From: Urmitella timonensis
GTDB lineage: Bacteria; Actinomycetota; Actinomycetes; Actinomycetales; Actinomycetaceae
DNA: 64,000 bases
Assembly (NCBI GenBank): GCA_900120415.1
Contig: FQLW01000006.1
Location: forward strand, 558,001 to 622,000
Direction: 5' to 3'
In this document: positions 25,721-33,822 of the stretch, in pieces
Position numbering within the stretch: position 1 is the first letter of the stretch
Layout of the letters: every line of letters starts with the position of its first letter
Program-made: the position numbers and the translations under genes
Notes under the pieces: generated by a model
What the model saw: only the letters and a program-made list of their open reading frames with translations
Databases searched by the model: none
What the model was told of the DNA's origin: nothing

Positions 25721-27562
25721 ATGCGCAGCGAGCTAAAAACCCCGAAATCCGAAAAAGTTGAACAGAAAACAGAAAAAAGCGACTCCCAGCTAACCAATAC
25801 CGACTTTACCGCTCCTAAGCGCTGGAAACTCGTCCTCGTCCTCTACTTAGCAGGAATCGGCATGGGCGCCCTAGATATGGGGATCGTAAACCCGGCTCGT
25901 ACCGTTATTCAAAACGGGCTCGGAGTCGATGACAAAGTTGGAGTTTGGGTATTTACTATTTACACCCTCGCATATGCGGCAGCGATTCCAGTTATCGGAA
26001 AAATCGCGGACATTATTGGCCGTAAACCGGTGTACGTGCTGGCAATTGGGTTATTTGGGCTTGGCTCCCTAGGATGCGGACTAGCACAAGACTTCTCCTC
26101 TCTAGGATTGCTGCTGGCTTCACGAGCTATTCAAGCAATCGGAGGGGGCGGGATGGTACCAGTTGCCACCGCGGCAGTAGGCACCATCGTCCCTCCCCCT
26201 AAGCGCGGTATGGCTCTAGGGCTGGTAGGGATGGTTTACGGCGTTGCCTCAGTATTTGGCGCCTCTGCCGGTTCCCTAATTCTCGATATTGCCGGTCAAG
26301 AAAATTGGCAATGGATTTTCTACATTAACGTTCCCATTGCCATAGTTGTTGTAGGACTGGGGATTTGGGCATTACCAAAGGAAACCCAAGATTCCTCCCG
26401 CAGACTTGATTTACCAGGGATATTAGTTCTAGTAGTAATGACAACCTCGATACTATGGGCATTCCAAAACCTGGATTTCACCCAGATTGGCGAGTCCGTC
26501 AAAGACCGCAACGTTTGGGTAGCGTTAGTAGTCTTCTTAATCCTGCTACCCCTCTTTTGGGTTATCGAACACCGGGTAGCCGACCCAATTATCAATTTCA
26601 AATACTTCGGAAACATAAATGTGGGTTCAACCCTGCTAATGGGCGCCGTTGCTGGCATCTTGATGATGACGGTAATGTTTATTCCTCAGTTTGCAGAGAA
26701 TTGTTTACGTCTACCCTCGGGAGCCGGAGGCTATCCCACCATCATTATCGGAGTGGGCTCGGCAATAGGATCTCCCATTAGCGGGCGTTTAACCGACCGT
26801 TTCGGGCCGCGGCGAATCCTGGGAGTAGGCACTGCAATCTCCACCATAGCGGGCATAATGCTAATCTTCTGGGCAAGCCCCCACCCAGGGATAATATCAA
26901 CTTCACTATCAATATTTGTGATGGGATTAGGTCTAGGTTTCTTGATGGGCGCACCGCTAACCTACCTAATCTTGCATTTGATTCCCGAGTCTGATGCTAA
27001 TTCCGGACAAGCAACCCTATCGCTGATTCGTTCGCTGGGAACTACTTTGGCTCCCGCCATTTTGGTGGGACTACTTGCCACCGCGATGGGGGGTCTATCA
27101 GGCAAGGTAATGGAGGCAATGCCGGAAATGCCACCGATGCCTACTATGGCTGCCATGGGAAATAGCAAATCTGGAATGCCCCAGATGAAAGCAGATACGG
27201 GCTTTAAAATGTCAGATTTACCCGCCCCCATTCAAGAGAAAATCAAATCTGCGGATGTCACGAACGTGGTCGATAGGACTAAAGAAATAGCGAACTATCT
27301 GTTTGACCAGCAGGAAGCGAAGATAAAAGCCCAAATGGGAACGGTTCCTCCAGCTGTGGAACAGATGCGAGCTAAGTATCTGCAAGATATTGAATCCCAC
27401 CGCGACCAGATAGAGACCGCATTCCAGATGGGGTTAAACGAAGGGTTTTCTCGCCTGTTCTGGTTCTATACCATCTTGTCCTTAGCTGGAATATTGCTCC
27501 TGGCAGGGCTGCCTTCTAAGCGTAAAATTGATGCCGTAATCAACCCGGATCCTTCTCGGTAA
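25721..27562 (+). CDS. MFS drug exporter, DHA2 family, with a Met-rich extracellular loop
   Basis: A transporter of 613 residues, about 14 spans. VYVLAIGLFGLGSLGCGLA and ASRAIQAIGGGGMVPVATA (motif C-like region) fit the DHA2 drug:H+ antiporter family. Before the final span lies a hydrophilic loop of about 130 residues beginning with a segment very rich in Met and Pro (EAMPEMPPMPTMAAMG, GMPQMK), then a helical stretch. Such a loop is longer than in typical EmrB/QacA. Gene order points to control by the upstream MarR. Substrate is unknown. Confidence 0.9.
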   Translation: MRSELKTPKSEKVEQKTEKSDSQLTNTDFTAPKRWKLVLVLYLAGIGMGALDMGIVNPARTVIQNGLGVDDKVGVWVFTIYTLAYAAAIPVIGKIADIIGRKPVYVLAIGLFGLGSLGCGLAQDFSSLGLLLASRAIQAIGGGGMVPVATAAVGTIVPPPKRGMALGLVGMVYGVASVFGASAGSLILDIAGQENWQWIFYINVPIAIVVVGLGIWALPKETQDSSRRLDLPGILVLVVMTTSILWAFQNLDFTQIGESVKDRNVWVALVVFLILLPLFWVIEHRVADPIINFKYFGNINVGSTLLMGAVAGILMMTVMFIPQFAENCLRLPSGAGGYPTIIIGVGSAIGSPISGRLTDRFGPRRILGVGTAISTIAGIMLIFWASPHPGIISTSLSIFVMGLGLGFLMGAPLTYLILHLIPESDANSGQATLSLIRSLGTTLAPAILVGLLATAMGGLSGKVMEAMPEMPPMPTMAAMGNSKSGMPQMKADTGFKMSDLPAPIQEKIKSADVTNVVDRTKEIANYLFDQQEAKIKAQMGTVPPAVEQMRAKYLQDIESHRDQIETAFQMGLNEGFSRLFWFYTILSLAGILLLAGLPSKRKIDAVINPDPSR

Positions 27563-27986
27563 CAGCACTCCATGTCCGGGTCTGGCTCGGTAAAAACCCC
27601 GATTATTTCGGCACGTAGGGGTGGGTTTTTCCTCCTGCCCAAGAATTCGAAAAATTCCCAAGCATTTTCCGAATTCTTATGCCCACCGCGCCTGCTCGGA
27701 TAAAACCCACCCCTACGTGCCCACCGCACCCACTCGGATAGAATCTCCCCCTGCGGTAATAAGTTTTTCGCACGCTCTCTTTCCCATCACCATCGCGCCT
27801 ACTAACTGCCCTGCTCGAACTCCGATAAAAGCCCTCTCGTATGCATATGCGTATCTCAACAAAGAGGAAAATCTGGGTGGCGATAAACCGGCTCCCGAAG
27901 AAGGAGAGGGGCTCGGTTCTAGGGGGTGTATCCGCAGACTACTCCCGGAGTGGAAAAACTAGAGGGAAAAATAGAAAAATAAAGCT
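27563..27986. other. Intergenic region after the MFS gene
   Basis: A gap of 424 bases with one complete nested-palindrome element (27610-27721), a half copy at 27721-27757 (CCCACCGCACCCACTCGGAT followed by a changed arm), and about 200 bases of unique DNA before the TRIC-type gene. A reading frame across 27621-27962 has no homologous look and crosses the repeat, so I do not call it. Confidence 0.7.
27610..27721 (+). repeat. Nested-palindrome element, copy 6 (longest outer stem)
   Basis: The outer arms pair perfectly over 20 bases, GGCACGTAGGGG then TGGGTTTT with its complement ending CGTGCC. The inner hairpin is AAGAATTCG-A-AAAAT against ATTTT-C-CGAATTCTT, keeping the same single A.C mismatch position seen in copies 1, 3 and 4. 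The internal strands are TCCTCCTGCCC and ATGCCCACCGCGCC. Confidence 0.9.
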
Positions 27987-28820
27987 ATGCCCACAACTGC
28001 TTTCGGTCCTGAAGTCGTAGCGACCGCATTTCGCGTCGTTGATGTAACCGGCGTTTTCTGCGCAGCCATCATCGGAGCTAAATTAGCTCGAGAACGCCAC
28101 TTTGATGCCGTAGGATTCGCTACCCTAGCAGTTATTTCAGCCCTCGGCGGCGGCATGGCTCGAGACGTTTTATTACAAAAGATTCCAGTCGCATTTACCG
28201 ACCCTTTTTACCTAGCGGGAGCATTACTAGGTGCATTAGTGGCATTCTTTTGGCGACTGGAATCTAAATGGACTAATCGGATAATTACCGTTGCCGACGC
28301 CCTCTGCCTGGGATGTTGGGCAGCCACCGGAGCACAAAAAACCCTTGCCCTAGGGCTAGGGATACTACCCGCACTTATGATGGGGCTAACCACGGCAGTC
28401 GGCGGAGGCATCATTCGCGACATTATGGTTGGTCGTATCCCGCGCGTGTTCGGAGGAGCTAACCTTTACGCCACCCCCGCCGCCCTATCAGCAGTACTAA
28501 TGGTCATTTTCTTTAAAGCGGGAATGCCGGTACTAGGGATGGGGATTTCTATTATTACCTCACTGATTTTCGTGTTACTGGCACAGTGGCGCGGTTGGAC
28601 CTTGCCAGAAGCCCCCGATTTCACCATCACACTAACCACTCGCCAATTGCGACAGTTACTGCGTTTAAGAGACTTAAAAATACGCGGCTCCAGAACTTTA
28701 GACAAAGAGGACGAAACAGGAGAAATCGACCTTGCCACCGGCAAAAATACTGGCGCTAAGCACGCTCAGATTATAGATAGCCACAACCAAAACGAAACAA
28801 ACAACCGACCAGAAAGCTAA
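27987..28820 (+). CDS. TRIC-type cation channel / UPF0126 family membrane protein
   Basis: A protein of 277 residues with seven likely membrane segments in two homologous halves. Each half carries a Gly-rich turn: LAVISALGGGMARDVLLQKIP near residue 55 and TAVGGGIIRDIMVGRIPRVF near 140. These are the UPF0126 repeat signatures, now linked to trimeric intracellular cation channels. The last 60 residues are a hydrophilic tail. It ends 25 bases from the convergent VIT/CCC1 gene. Ion selectivity is not evident from sequence. Confidence 0.88.
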   Translation: MPTTAFGPEVVATAFRVVDVTGVFCAAIIGAKLARERHFDAVGFATLAVISALGGGMARDVLLQKIPVAFTDPFYLAGALLGALVAFFWRLESKWTNRIITVADALCLGCWAATGAQKTLALGLGILPALMMGLTTAVGGGIIRDIMVGRIPRVFGGANLYATPAALSAVLMVIFFKAGMPVLGMGISIITSLIFVLLAQWRGWTLPEAPDFTITLTTRQLRQLLRLRDLKIRGSRTLDKEDETGEIDLATGKNTGAKHAQIIDSHNQNETNNRPES

Positions 28821-28844
28821 AACCTTTTAGCGGTAAAACAACTA

Positions 28845-29909
28845 TTAAAGTTGTGTGCCGATAGCTAAACCCAACAGATAAGTAACTCCGGCCGCGCCGT
28901 ACCCAATAAACAGTTGCCGCAAGGCTTTCGGAGCAGGGTCGGAGCCAGACAGCAACCCGACAACCCCCCCGACTAGCAGTAAAGTTACCCCCACTAAAAC
29001 CACCGCCGCGATTGCACCACTAAGCGCCGAACACGGCAGCAAAAATGGGAAAAGGGGCACAAACGCTCCGATAGCAAAGAAAGCGAACGAAGAAACAGCG
29101 GCCTTCATACCGGTTCCGATTTCTTCATAATCACGATTTTTTGTCCCTAAATTCGCCTGCTCGCCTATTTTTATCTTCGCAAAAGCAGCGGCCGCTTTCC
29201 GATCAGCAGTTTGCGCGTCATCCCCGCGCGCTCTAAACACCAACGCTAATTCATTTTGATTCATATTTAGCTTGTCAATCGCATGTTCAGATTCTGGATC
29301 TGGCGAGGAAGAAGCTAAGAGTTCAGTTTGAGAACGCACCGACACATATTCCCCTGCCCCCATGGACAGTGCACCTGAAAGCAGACCGGCCAACCCGGTC
29401 GCGATAATCGTGGTTTTTGAAACTCCCGTCCCAAAAATCCCTAGAATCAAAGCACAGGTAGAGACTAATCCATCATTCACACCGAAAACTGCGGCGCGAA
29501 AACTACCAGAAATAGTGGCACGTTGCCGGGCAGCAAGAGCCCGCACCACCTCGGAGTGAATCTTTTCGTCTGCCACGATTTCGCTGGGAACATCATGGTC
29601 AGCTTCGTAATCGTGACGCTGCTCTGCCCGCTGCATCATCGCCAACATAAATATGGTGCCGAAAACTCGGGTAAAAAAGTTCAGCAAGCGTGAACGCAAA
29701 CTTGCCCGGGGAGCCGGCAATGCGTCCTCACCCAAAAGATTTAACCAATACTGTTCGTGACGCTCCTCGGCAACTGAAAGTTCCTGAAGCACTTCCCGTT
29801 CATCACCGAATCGGTGACGAGCCAGGTAGCGATAGGTATCAGCCTCTAGACGTTCTTCCGCGAGGTATTTGCGCCACCGCCGCAGTTGTTTTTTTGAGGT
29901 TTCTTGCAC
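28845..29909 (-). CDS. VIT1/CCC1-family metal transporter with N-terminal ferritin-like domain
   Basis: A protein of 354 residues. The first 130 residues form a rubrerythrin/ferritin-like helical domain with E-x-x-H pairs (LSVAEERHEQYW, DEKIHSEVV) that could bind iron. Then follows a VIT domain, with FRAAVFGVNDGLVSTCALILG, SGALSMGAGEYVSVRSQTEL and about five spans. This fusion is known in bacteria as MbfA-like or VIT-type iron/manganese exporters. The start is GTG; AAGGGGA is 11 bases upstream. Confidence 0.88.
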   Translation of the reverse strand: MQETSKKQLRRWRKYLAEERLEADTYRYLARHRFGDEREVLQELSVAEERHEQYWLNLLGEDALPAPRASLRSRLLNFFTRVFGTIFMLAMMQRAEQRHDYEADHDVPSEIVADEKIHSEVVRALAARQRATISGSFRAAVFGVNDGLVSTCALILGIFGTGVSKTTIIATGLAGLLSGALSMGAGEYVSVRSQTELLASSSPDPESEHAIDKLNMNQNELALVFRARGDDAQTADRKAAAAFAKIKIGEQANLGTKNRDYEEIGTGMKAAVSSFAFFAIGAFVPLFPFLLPCSALSGAIAAVVLVGVTLLLVGGVVGLLSGSDPAPKALRQLFIGYGAAGVTYLLGLAIGTQL

Positions 29910-29945
29910 CGTACGGTCTATCCCCTTGTCACAAAAGTAGATGTT

Positions 29946-30278
29946 CTAACTTTTTTCAGGGGTAGAATCTGGCACATCAACCGTTATTTCCTCGATTTGC
30001 ACGTCCACGAACTCGGGATTTGTTTTATTGGTGACCGGCACTCCGAACAGACGTTCCTTAACCGCATCCGCGATTTTATCGGTTATGGCTTCTCCTTGGC
30101 GGCGAAAAACCTCAGACGCTTTTTGCTTTGTAGCCCGCCCCGCCCGGCGAACCTGCGGATTGGAAGTCACTGCATTAACGGTTTTGGCAACCCCACCCTC
30201 GGGATTCTCACGAACCTCACGGCGAACTAGCGCGATACCAGCACCGATGCCGAGGACGGTCAATAGTTTCTTTCCCAC
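29946..30278 (-). CDS. Small hypothetical protein
   Basis: A frame of about 110 residues. The start is more likely GTG at 30278 (AAAGG eight bases upstream) than a TTG at 30302. It begins with a short hydrophobic helix (LLTVLGIGAGIALV) followed by a basic, helical middle (RRAGRATKQKASEVFRR) and an acidic C-terminus. This is the make-up of a small membrane-associated protein. It ends 36 bases before the VIT/CCC1 start, in the same direction, so the two may be cotranscribed. I recognise no family. Confidence 0.6.
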   Translation of the reverse strand: MGKKLLTVLGIGAGIALVRREVRENPEGGVAKTVNAVTSNPQVRRAGRATKQKASEVFRRQGEAITDKIADAVKERLFGVPVTNKTNPEFVDVQIEEITVDVPDSTPEKS

Positions 30279-30430
30279 AGCTATTACCTTTCGAATCGTC
30301 AAAAGCGGGCGTGCACTATTCTACCGCAACCACCGTACTGGGCTCCGGTTAAAAAAACTAGCTAGCCAGACTAAGAAAATTCTGGTCATTCTCACAACAT
30401 TTTTTATGATTACCGGTTTACGGTGGTTAT

Positions 30431-31249
30431 ATGAGCGAAATAAACATCGACACGTCACGTGGCATTAGCTTAGCTGCCGATTTCGTAGTTCCGGTTGATT
30501 CTAGTAACTGCGCAGTGATTTTTGCTCATTCATTCTTACTTGACCGCCACAATCTGGGTTGGTTCGATATTTTCGCAAAATCCTATCGAGCTGCTGGTTA
30601 CGCGACTTTACAAATGGATTTTTCGGGATGCGGAAAAAGCGATGATGACGTTGTCAGCTTGGAAAACCAGATTGAAGATTTAAAAGCCGTCGCCGGCTGG
30701 CTAGCCGAGCGAGGCTTTGACCAGCAAATTCTTCACGCTGATGGTTCGGGAGCTCTAGCTGCTTTACGCGCCGTCCCGGATAAGGTACAGGCTTTAGTTT
30801 TGACGGCACCAATTTTAGGTCCAGCAGAGGTTCCTTGGGAGGACGTGTTTTCCTCCTCCCAACTAGCCGAATTGGAACAGGTAGGACATACTCGTATCCC
30901 CAACGATCAGGGGGCTTCCCGACAGTATTTCGTTATAGGTAAACAGACCTTGAAAGAACTGACCATTGTCGATACCGAGAAACTACTGCAAGATATTGCC
31001 CTGCCTACTCTGTTCGTAGTTGATCCGCAAACTTTGGCTTCGCAGTGGTTCGCTCCCCTGCTTAATGACCCTCAAGCTTTGTTGCCTCCCAACTGTGAGT
31101 TGTTGATTTTAGATCAGCTAAGTCTCTATGGGGTCTTACCCAGTAACTATCGCAAGCTAGATGAGGGCTACGAGGACGCAGATAAGGTTGATTTCTTACG
31201 TAACCAAATCCTTACTTGGGCTACCCGCACTGTTCCCCCCACTACTTAA
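30431..31249 (+). CDS. Alpha/beta hydrolase family protein with atypical nucleophile elbow
   Basis: A protein of 272 residues with the hydrolase fold: AVIFAHSFLLDRHN oxyanion strand near residue 30, and AGYATLQMDFSGCGKSDDD near 60. The nucleophile elbow, normally GxSxG, reads HADGSGALAALRAV near 102. Aligned on the strand, Asp, not Ser, occupies the nucleophile position, as in dehalogenases and epoxide hydrolases, or the site is altered. The later VLTAPILGPAEVPW and LPTLFVVDPQ stretches fit the fold. Substrate and activity are uncertain. Confidence 0.8.
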   Translation: MSEINIDTSRGISLAADFVVPVDSSNCAVIFAHSFLLDRHNLGWFDIFAKSYRAAGYATLQMDFSGCGKSDDDVVSLENQIEDLKAVAGWLAERGFDQQILHADGSGALAALRAVPDKVQALVLTAPILGPAEVPWEDVFSSSQLAELEQVGHTRIPNDQGASRQYFVIGKQTLKELTIVDTEKLLQDIALPTLFVVDPQTLASQWFAPLLNDPQALLPPNCELLILDQLSLYGVLPSNYRKLDEGYEDADKVDFLRNQILTWATRTVPPTT

Positions 31250-31544
31250 GAAGCGCCCCAATTCAAAATCCGAATATAGGCAGGTTTATCTAGCTTTTAG
31301 CCCCGTTTCTAAGCTGCTGCTACTATCTTGATTTACCAGCCATTTTAGCTTTCAGGTAGTTGTCAGAAAAATTAGAGGAAATCTTTAGAAATAGCTTTTA
31401 ACTGTACTTTTTGCCAAATATAAAGCATTCTTTCAGGTTTGTTTATATTCTCTTCCAGATGCAGTGTTTACCTTTAATATCAGCAATAAGGGTTAAGCGA
31501 CAAGCGTTTGATATCTCCTTATTTGCTTGAGATGGGGAACAAAG

Positions 31545-31581
31545 GTTGGGGGCGGATTCCGATACGGAATCCGCCCCCAAC
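31545..31581. terminator. Strong hairpin, possibly a terminator for the hydrolase transcript
   Basis: GTTGGGGGCGGATTCCG and its exact complement with a three-base loop. No T run follows, so termination is inferred only from stem strength. It lies 300 bases after the hydrolase stop. Confidence 0.5.
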
Positions 31582-31686
31582 TGACATCTAGGATTCAAGG
31601 CAAACCCCAAGGTCTATCGCGAATTAAGCGCTACCATCCCAGCACTGAGCTGCCCGGGTTTTGGGTCAATAACAGGCAATTAGAAT

Positions 31687-31705
31687 CCCCCCCCCCCAAA
31701 AAAAA
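31687..31705. repeat. C11-A8 homopolymer tract
   Basis: Eleven C followed by eight A in an intergenic region. Such tracts are prone to slippage. No promoter spacing or start codon is evident nearby. Confidence 0.75.
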
Positions 31706-31816
31706 GTTTACCCCCAAATAGGCACCACTTGACCTTATAAGGAGGAATACGGGTTAATCACGGCATTAACTCTCCGTCAGACTTGTTGGGCTAATGTCGG
31801 GCTAATGCCCGAATTG

Positions 31817-31857
31817 TTAAGACCCTTCTGCCTAGAAACAAGGCAGAAGGGTCTTAA
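31817..31857 (-). terminator. Terminator of the frameshifted surface-protein gene
   Basis: TTAAGACCCTTCTGCC and its complement with a nine-base loop, located 28 bases after the stop codon of the minus-strand gene. Confidence 0.7.
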
Positions 31858-31885
31858 TCGGTTTATTTAACTAAACACTAGGAAA

Positions 31886-32873
31886 CTACCGAGAAAAAAC
31901 TCTGCTTTCCCTAACGCGTCCTCGTAAAACGAGAGAAACCCCCAAAACGGACAGACCCGACGCAATCGCTAGTAACCACCCAGGATTACTACCGGTAGCT
32001 GGAAGCGCCGGCTTCATGATGCCTGGACGCTTTTCAGTTGGCTTTGACATTCCAGGTTTATTTGCACCCGCAGCAGTACCCGGCTTTTGCGGTTTTACAG
32101 TTTTATCCGGTGAAGACGGTGAGGGAGTCGAGGTCGCGGGCGGATTGACGGAACCACCCGGCTGGGAAGGATTTGGATTCTCCGGCTTGGGGGCAGCTTT
32201 CTGCGCCCATTTCGCATATACCGTCATATCCGTTCCTAGAGTAACCTGGGAAACCTTTTTAGTGAGACCTTGGTCAAGATACCAACCCTCGAAAGTAAAG
32301 CCCTCTTTAGTGGGAATATAGTTCTCGTCCTCTAAATCAACAACTGTGTTTTCTGGTTTAGTTACGGATTTAATTTTACTGCCACCATTGGACTCAAAAG
32401 TGAGAGTATGATTTGCGACAAGTGGGGGAAGATTAAAAGTTGCCTCGTGTTTGCCGGCATCATATTCGACAGCAGACCCCGCTCCCATGAGGGTAATTTT
32501 CTCTTTCGTTAATCCATCAAAGTCATAGCCGGTTTTAGCAGAAAAAAGCTATCTTTATACGATATTTAAACTCATTACTAAAAGTTCCCGTAGCCGCAGA
32601 CCACGAAGTGCTGTTCTTGTCTTGCTGCTCCAATTTCCAAGACTCAGCGAACACGTTACTGGTTTGTCCACTTATCTGTATTGAGGTTACTTTGTTGCCG
32701 AACTTATATTGTGGCACGCTAAAAGAAACCTCTGTTATATGCTTATCAGCTTGATTATCTACCGGAGCCGCCCAAGCTAATTGCGTAAAGCTAAGCCCTA
32801 TAACCGCTGGAAGAACTAAGAATGCGGACAGCAGCACAGACAGCAACCGCCCAGATACTTTGGTTTTTTGCAT
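31886..32873 (-). pseudogene. Sortase-anchored surface protein with InlB-type repeat, frameshifted at a T6 run
   Basis: Two minus-strand frames together make one protein. The first (32873 to 32535) has a signal peptide ending LAWA and stops early after FKYRIKIAFFC. The second (to 31886) has an InlB B-repeat-like module (GFTFEGWYLDQGLTKKV, MTVYAKW), a Pro/Ser/Thr-rich linker, and a cell-wall sorting signal with LPATG, a hydrophobic helix and Arg tail. Removing one T from the T6 run (plus-strand A6 at 32542-32547) joins them as AFSAKTGYDFDGLTKEK and gives about 328 residues. The frame may be off by phase variation, a fixed mutation or a sequencing error. Confidence 0.85.
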
Positions 32874-33140
32874 CTTTCTCCTTGAAGTGATTTGTAATTA
32901 CTATTTTAAGATTTTAGGTAAGACTAACTGAATGCTTAATCTACTTATCTCGGCTTAACATTGTCAATTATTAACCTTAAGATAAGCTAGAAAACCCGCG
33001 TGGCTCCTTTGAACCGGACAAGCTCACATTTACGTATTAGCGCGAAATGGTGACCTTGCGAACCAATCCTAATACCAGTTTCGCCACTAAAGGCACATAA
33101 CCTGCACTATCATCAATGACTTGCGCCGCATATAGCCGGG

Positions 33141-33635
33141 TCACTCGCTAGAGGTATCGCTAGAGAGATCAAAAATCTCGAACAGTAAATCCCCCATATC
33201 CACTTGAATGCCCTCGGAAGTGAGATTCTCCAAATCCTCTGGGGTTGAATCCAAAACCACCACTGGACATAAAGAAGAATGCTTAGCTTTCTCAATCTGG
33301 GTAACCGAAAAAGTTGTTACCGGATCCCCAACATTTAGTTTCTCATTTTCGACGGCATGACAAGTAAAACCTTCACCCCGCATTTTCACAGTATCGACCC
33401 CTAAATGAACAAGCACTATCTGTTCCCCACTGGAAACCATAAAAGCGTGCGGAAACAGTTTAATGAGCCTACCGGAGACGGGAGACACGGCAGTAATCTT
33501 GGTTGCCCCCGGATTGGGTTTCACCGCAACCCCTGCACCAACGATCATGCCGGAGAAAACCAAATCCGGTACTTGGCTTAAACCAACGACCCGTCCCGGA
33601 ATCGGCGAACATATCTGTAAGGACTCTCCCGTCAT
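33141..33635 (-). CDS. PTS glucose-type EIIA protein (second copy)
   Basis: An EIIA-Glc domain protein of 164 residues, paralogous to the one at 8.8-9.3 kb. ICSPIPGRVVGLSQVPD opens it; the phospho-histidine is in IVLVHLGVDTVKMRGEGF near residue 95. ATG at 33635 follows GGGGTGAAG. The C-terminus has a 25-residue acidic extension (EDLENLTSEGIQVDMGDLL) not seen in the first copy. No permease is adjacent. It lies next to the pullulanase, so it may serve a distant maltose- or glucose-type permease, or have a regulatory role. That is inference. Confidence 0.87.
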   Translation of the reverse strand: MTGESLQICSPIPGRVVGLSQVPDLVFSGMIVGAGVAVKPNPGATKITAVSPVSGRLIKLFPHAFMVSSGEQIVLVHLGVDTVKMRGEGFTCHAVENEKLNVGDPVTTFSVTQIEKAKHSSLCPVVVLDSTPEDLENLTSEGIQVDMGDLLFEIFDLSSDTSSE

Positions 33636-33822
33636 TGCTTCACCCCGAATCCAGACCAAAACTAACTTCTCTAACTACCCTAGTCCGCCCTCGCCCTCGA
33701 GAAAAGCCTATTATTTCCCGAGGGAAAGGATGAAACTTACGTTAATAACGAGGTTAAATACCCCTTTTTCTCCTTACCTAGTAAATACCTAAGCTGCCAG
33801 GTAGGGAGCCGCGAGAGGTATC

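Larger units (their letters stand above)
31250..31885. other. Intergenic region of about 636 bases
   Basis: No credible gene is seen. Contents are a perfect 17-bp hairpin (31545-31581), a C11 then A8 homopolymer tract (about 31687-31705), a stray AAGGAGG near 31740 with no frame behind it, and a 16-bp hairpin (31817-31857) serving as terminator for the minus-strand gene. Confidence 0.65.

Noticed and set aside
20341-27721. Palindrome elements as integron attC sites or CRISPR repeats
   Set aside because: attC core sites (GTTRRRY and its partner) are absent and no integrase is near; spacing is irregular and the repeats are far too long for CRISPR.
31527-31721. 64-codon plus-strand frame over the 31.5 kb hairpin
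   Set aside because: It runs through a perfect hairpin and the C11-A8 tract, has no ribosome site and no recognisable sequence.
33694-33724. CCCTCG/CGAGGG hairpin before the second EIIA as a RAT or terminator
   Set aside because: The stem is only six pairs with poor extension, and the RAT half-sites are absent.
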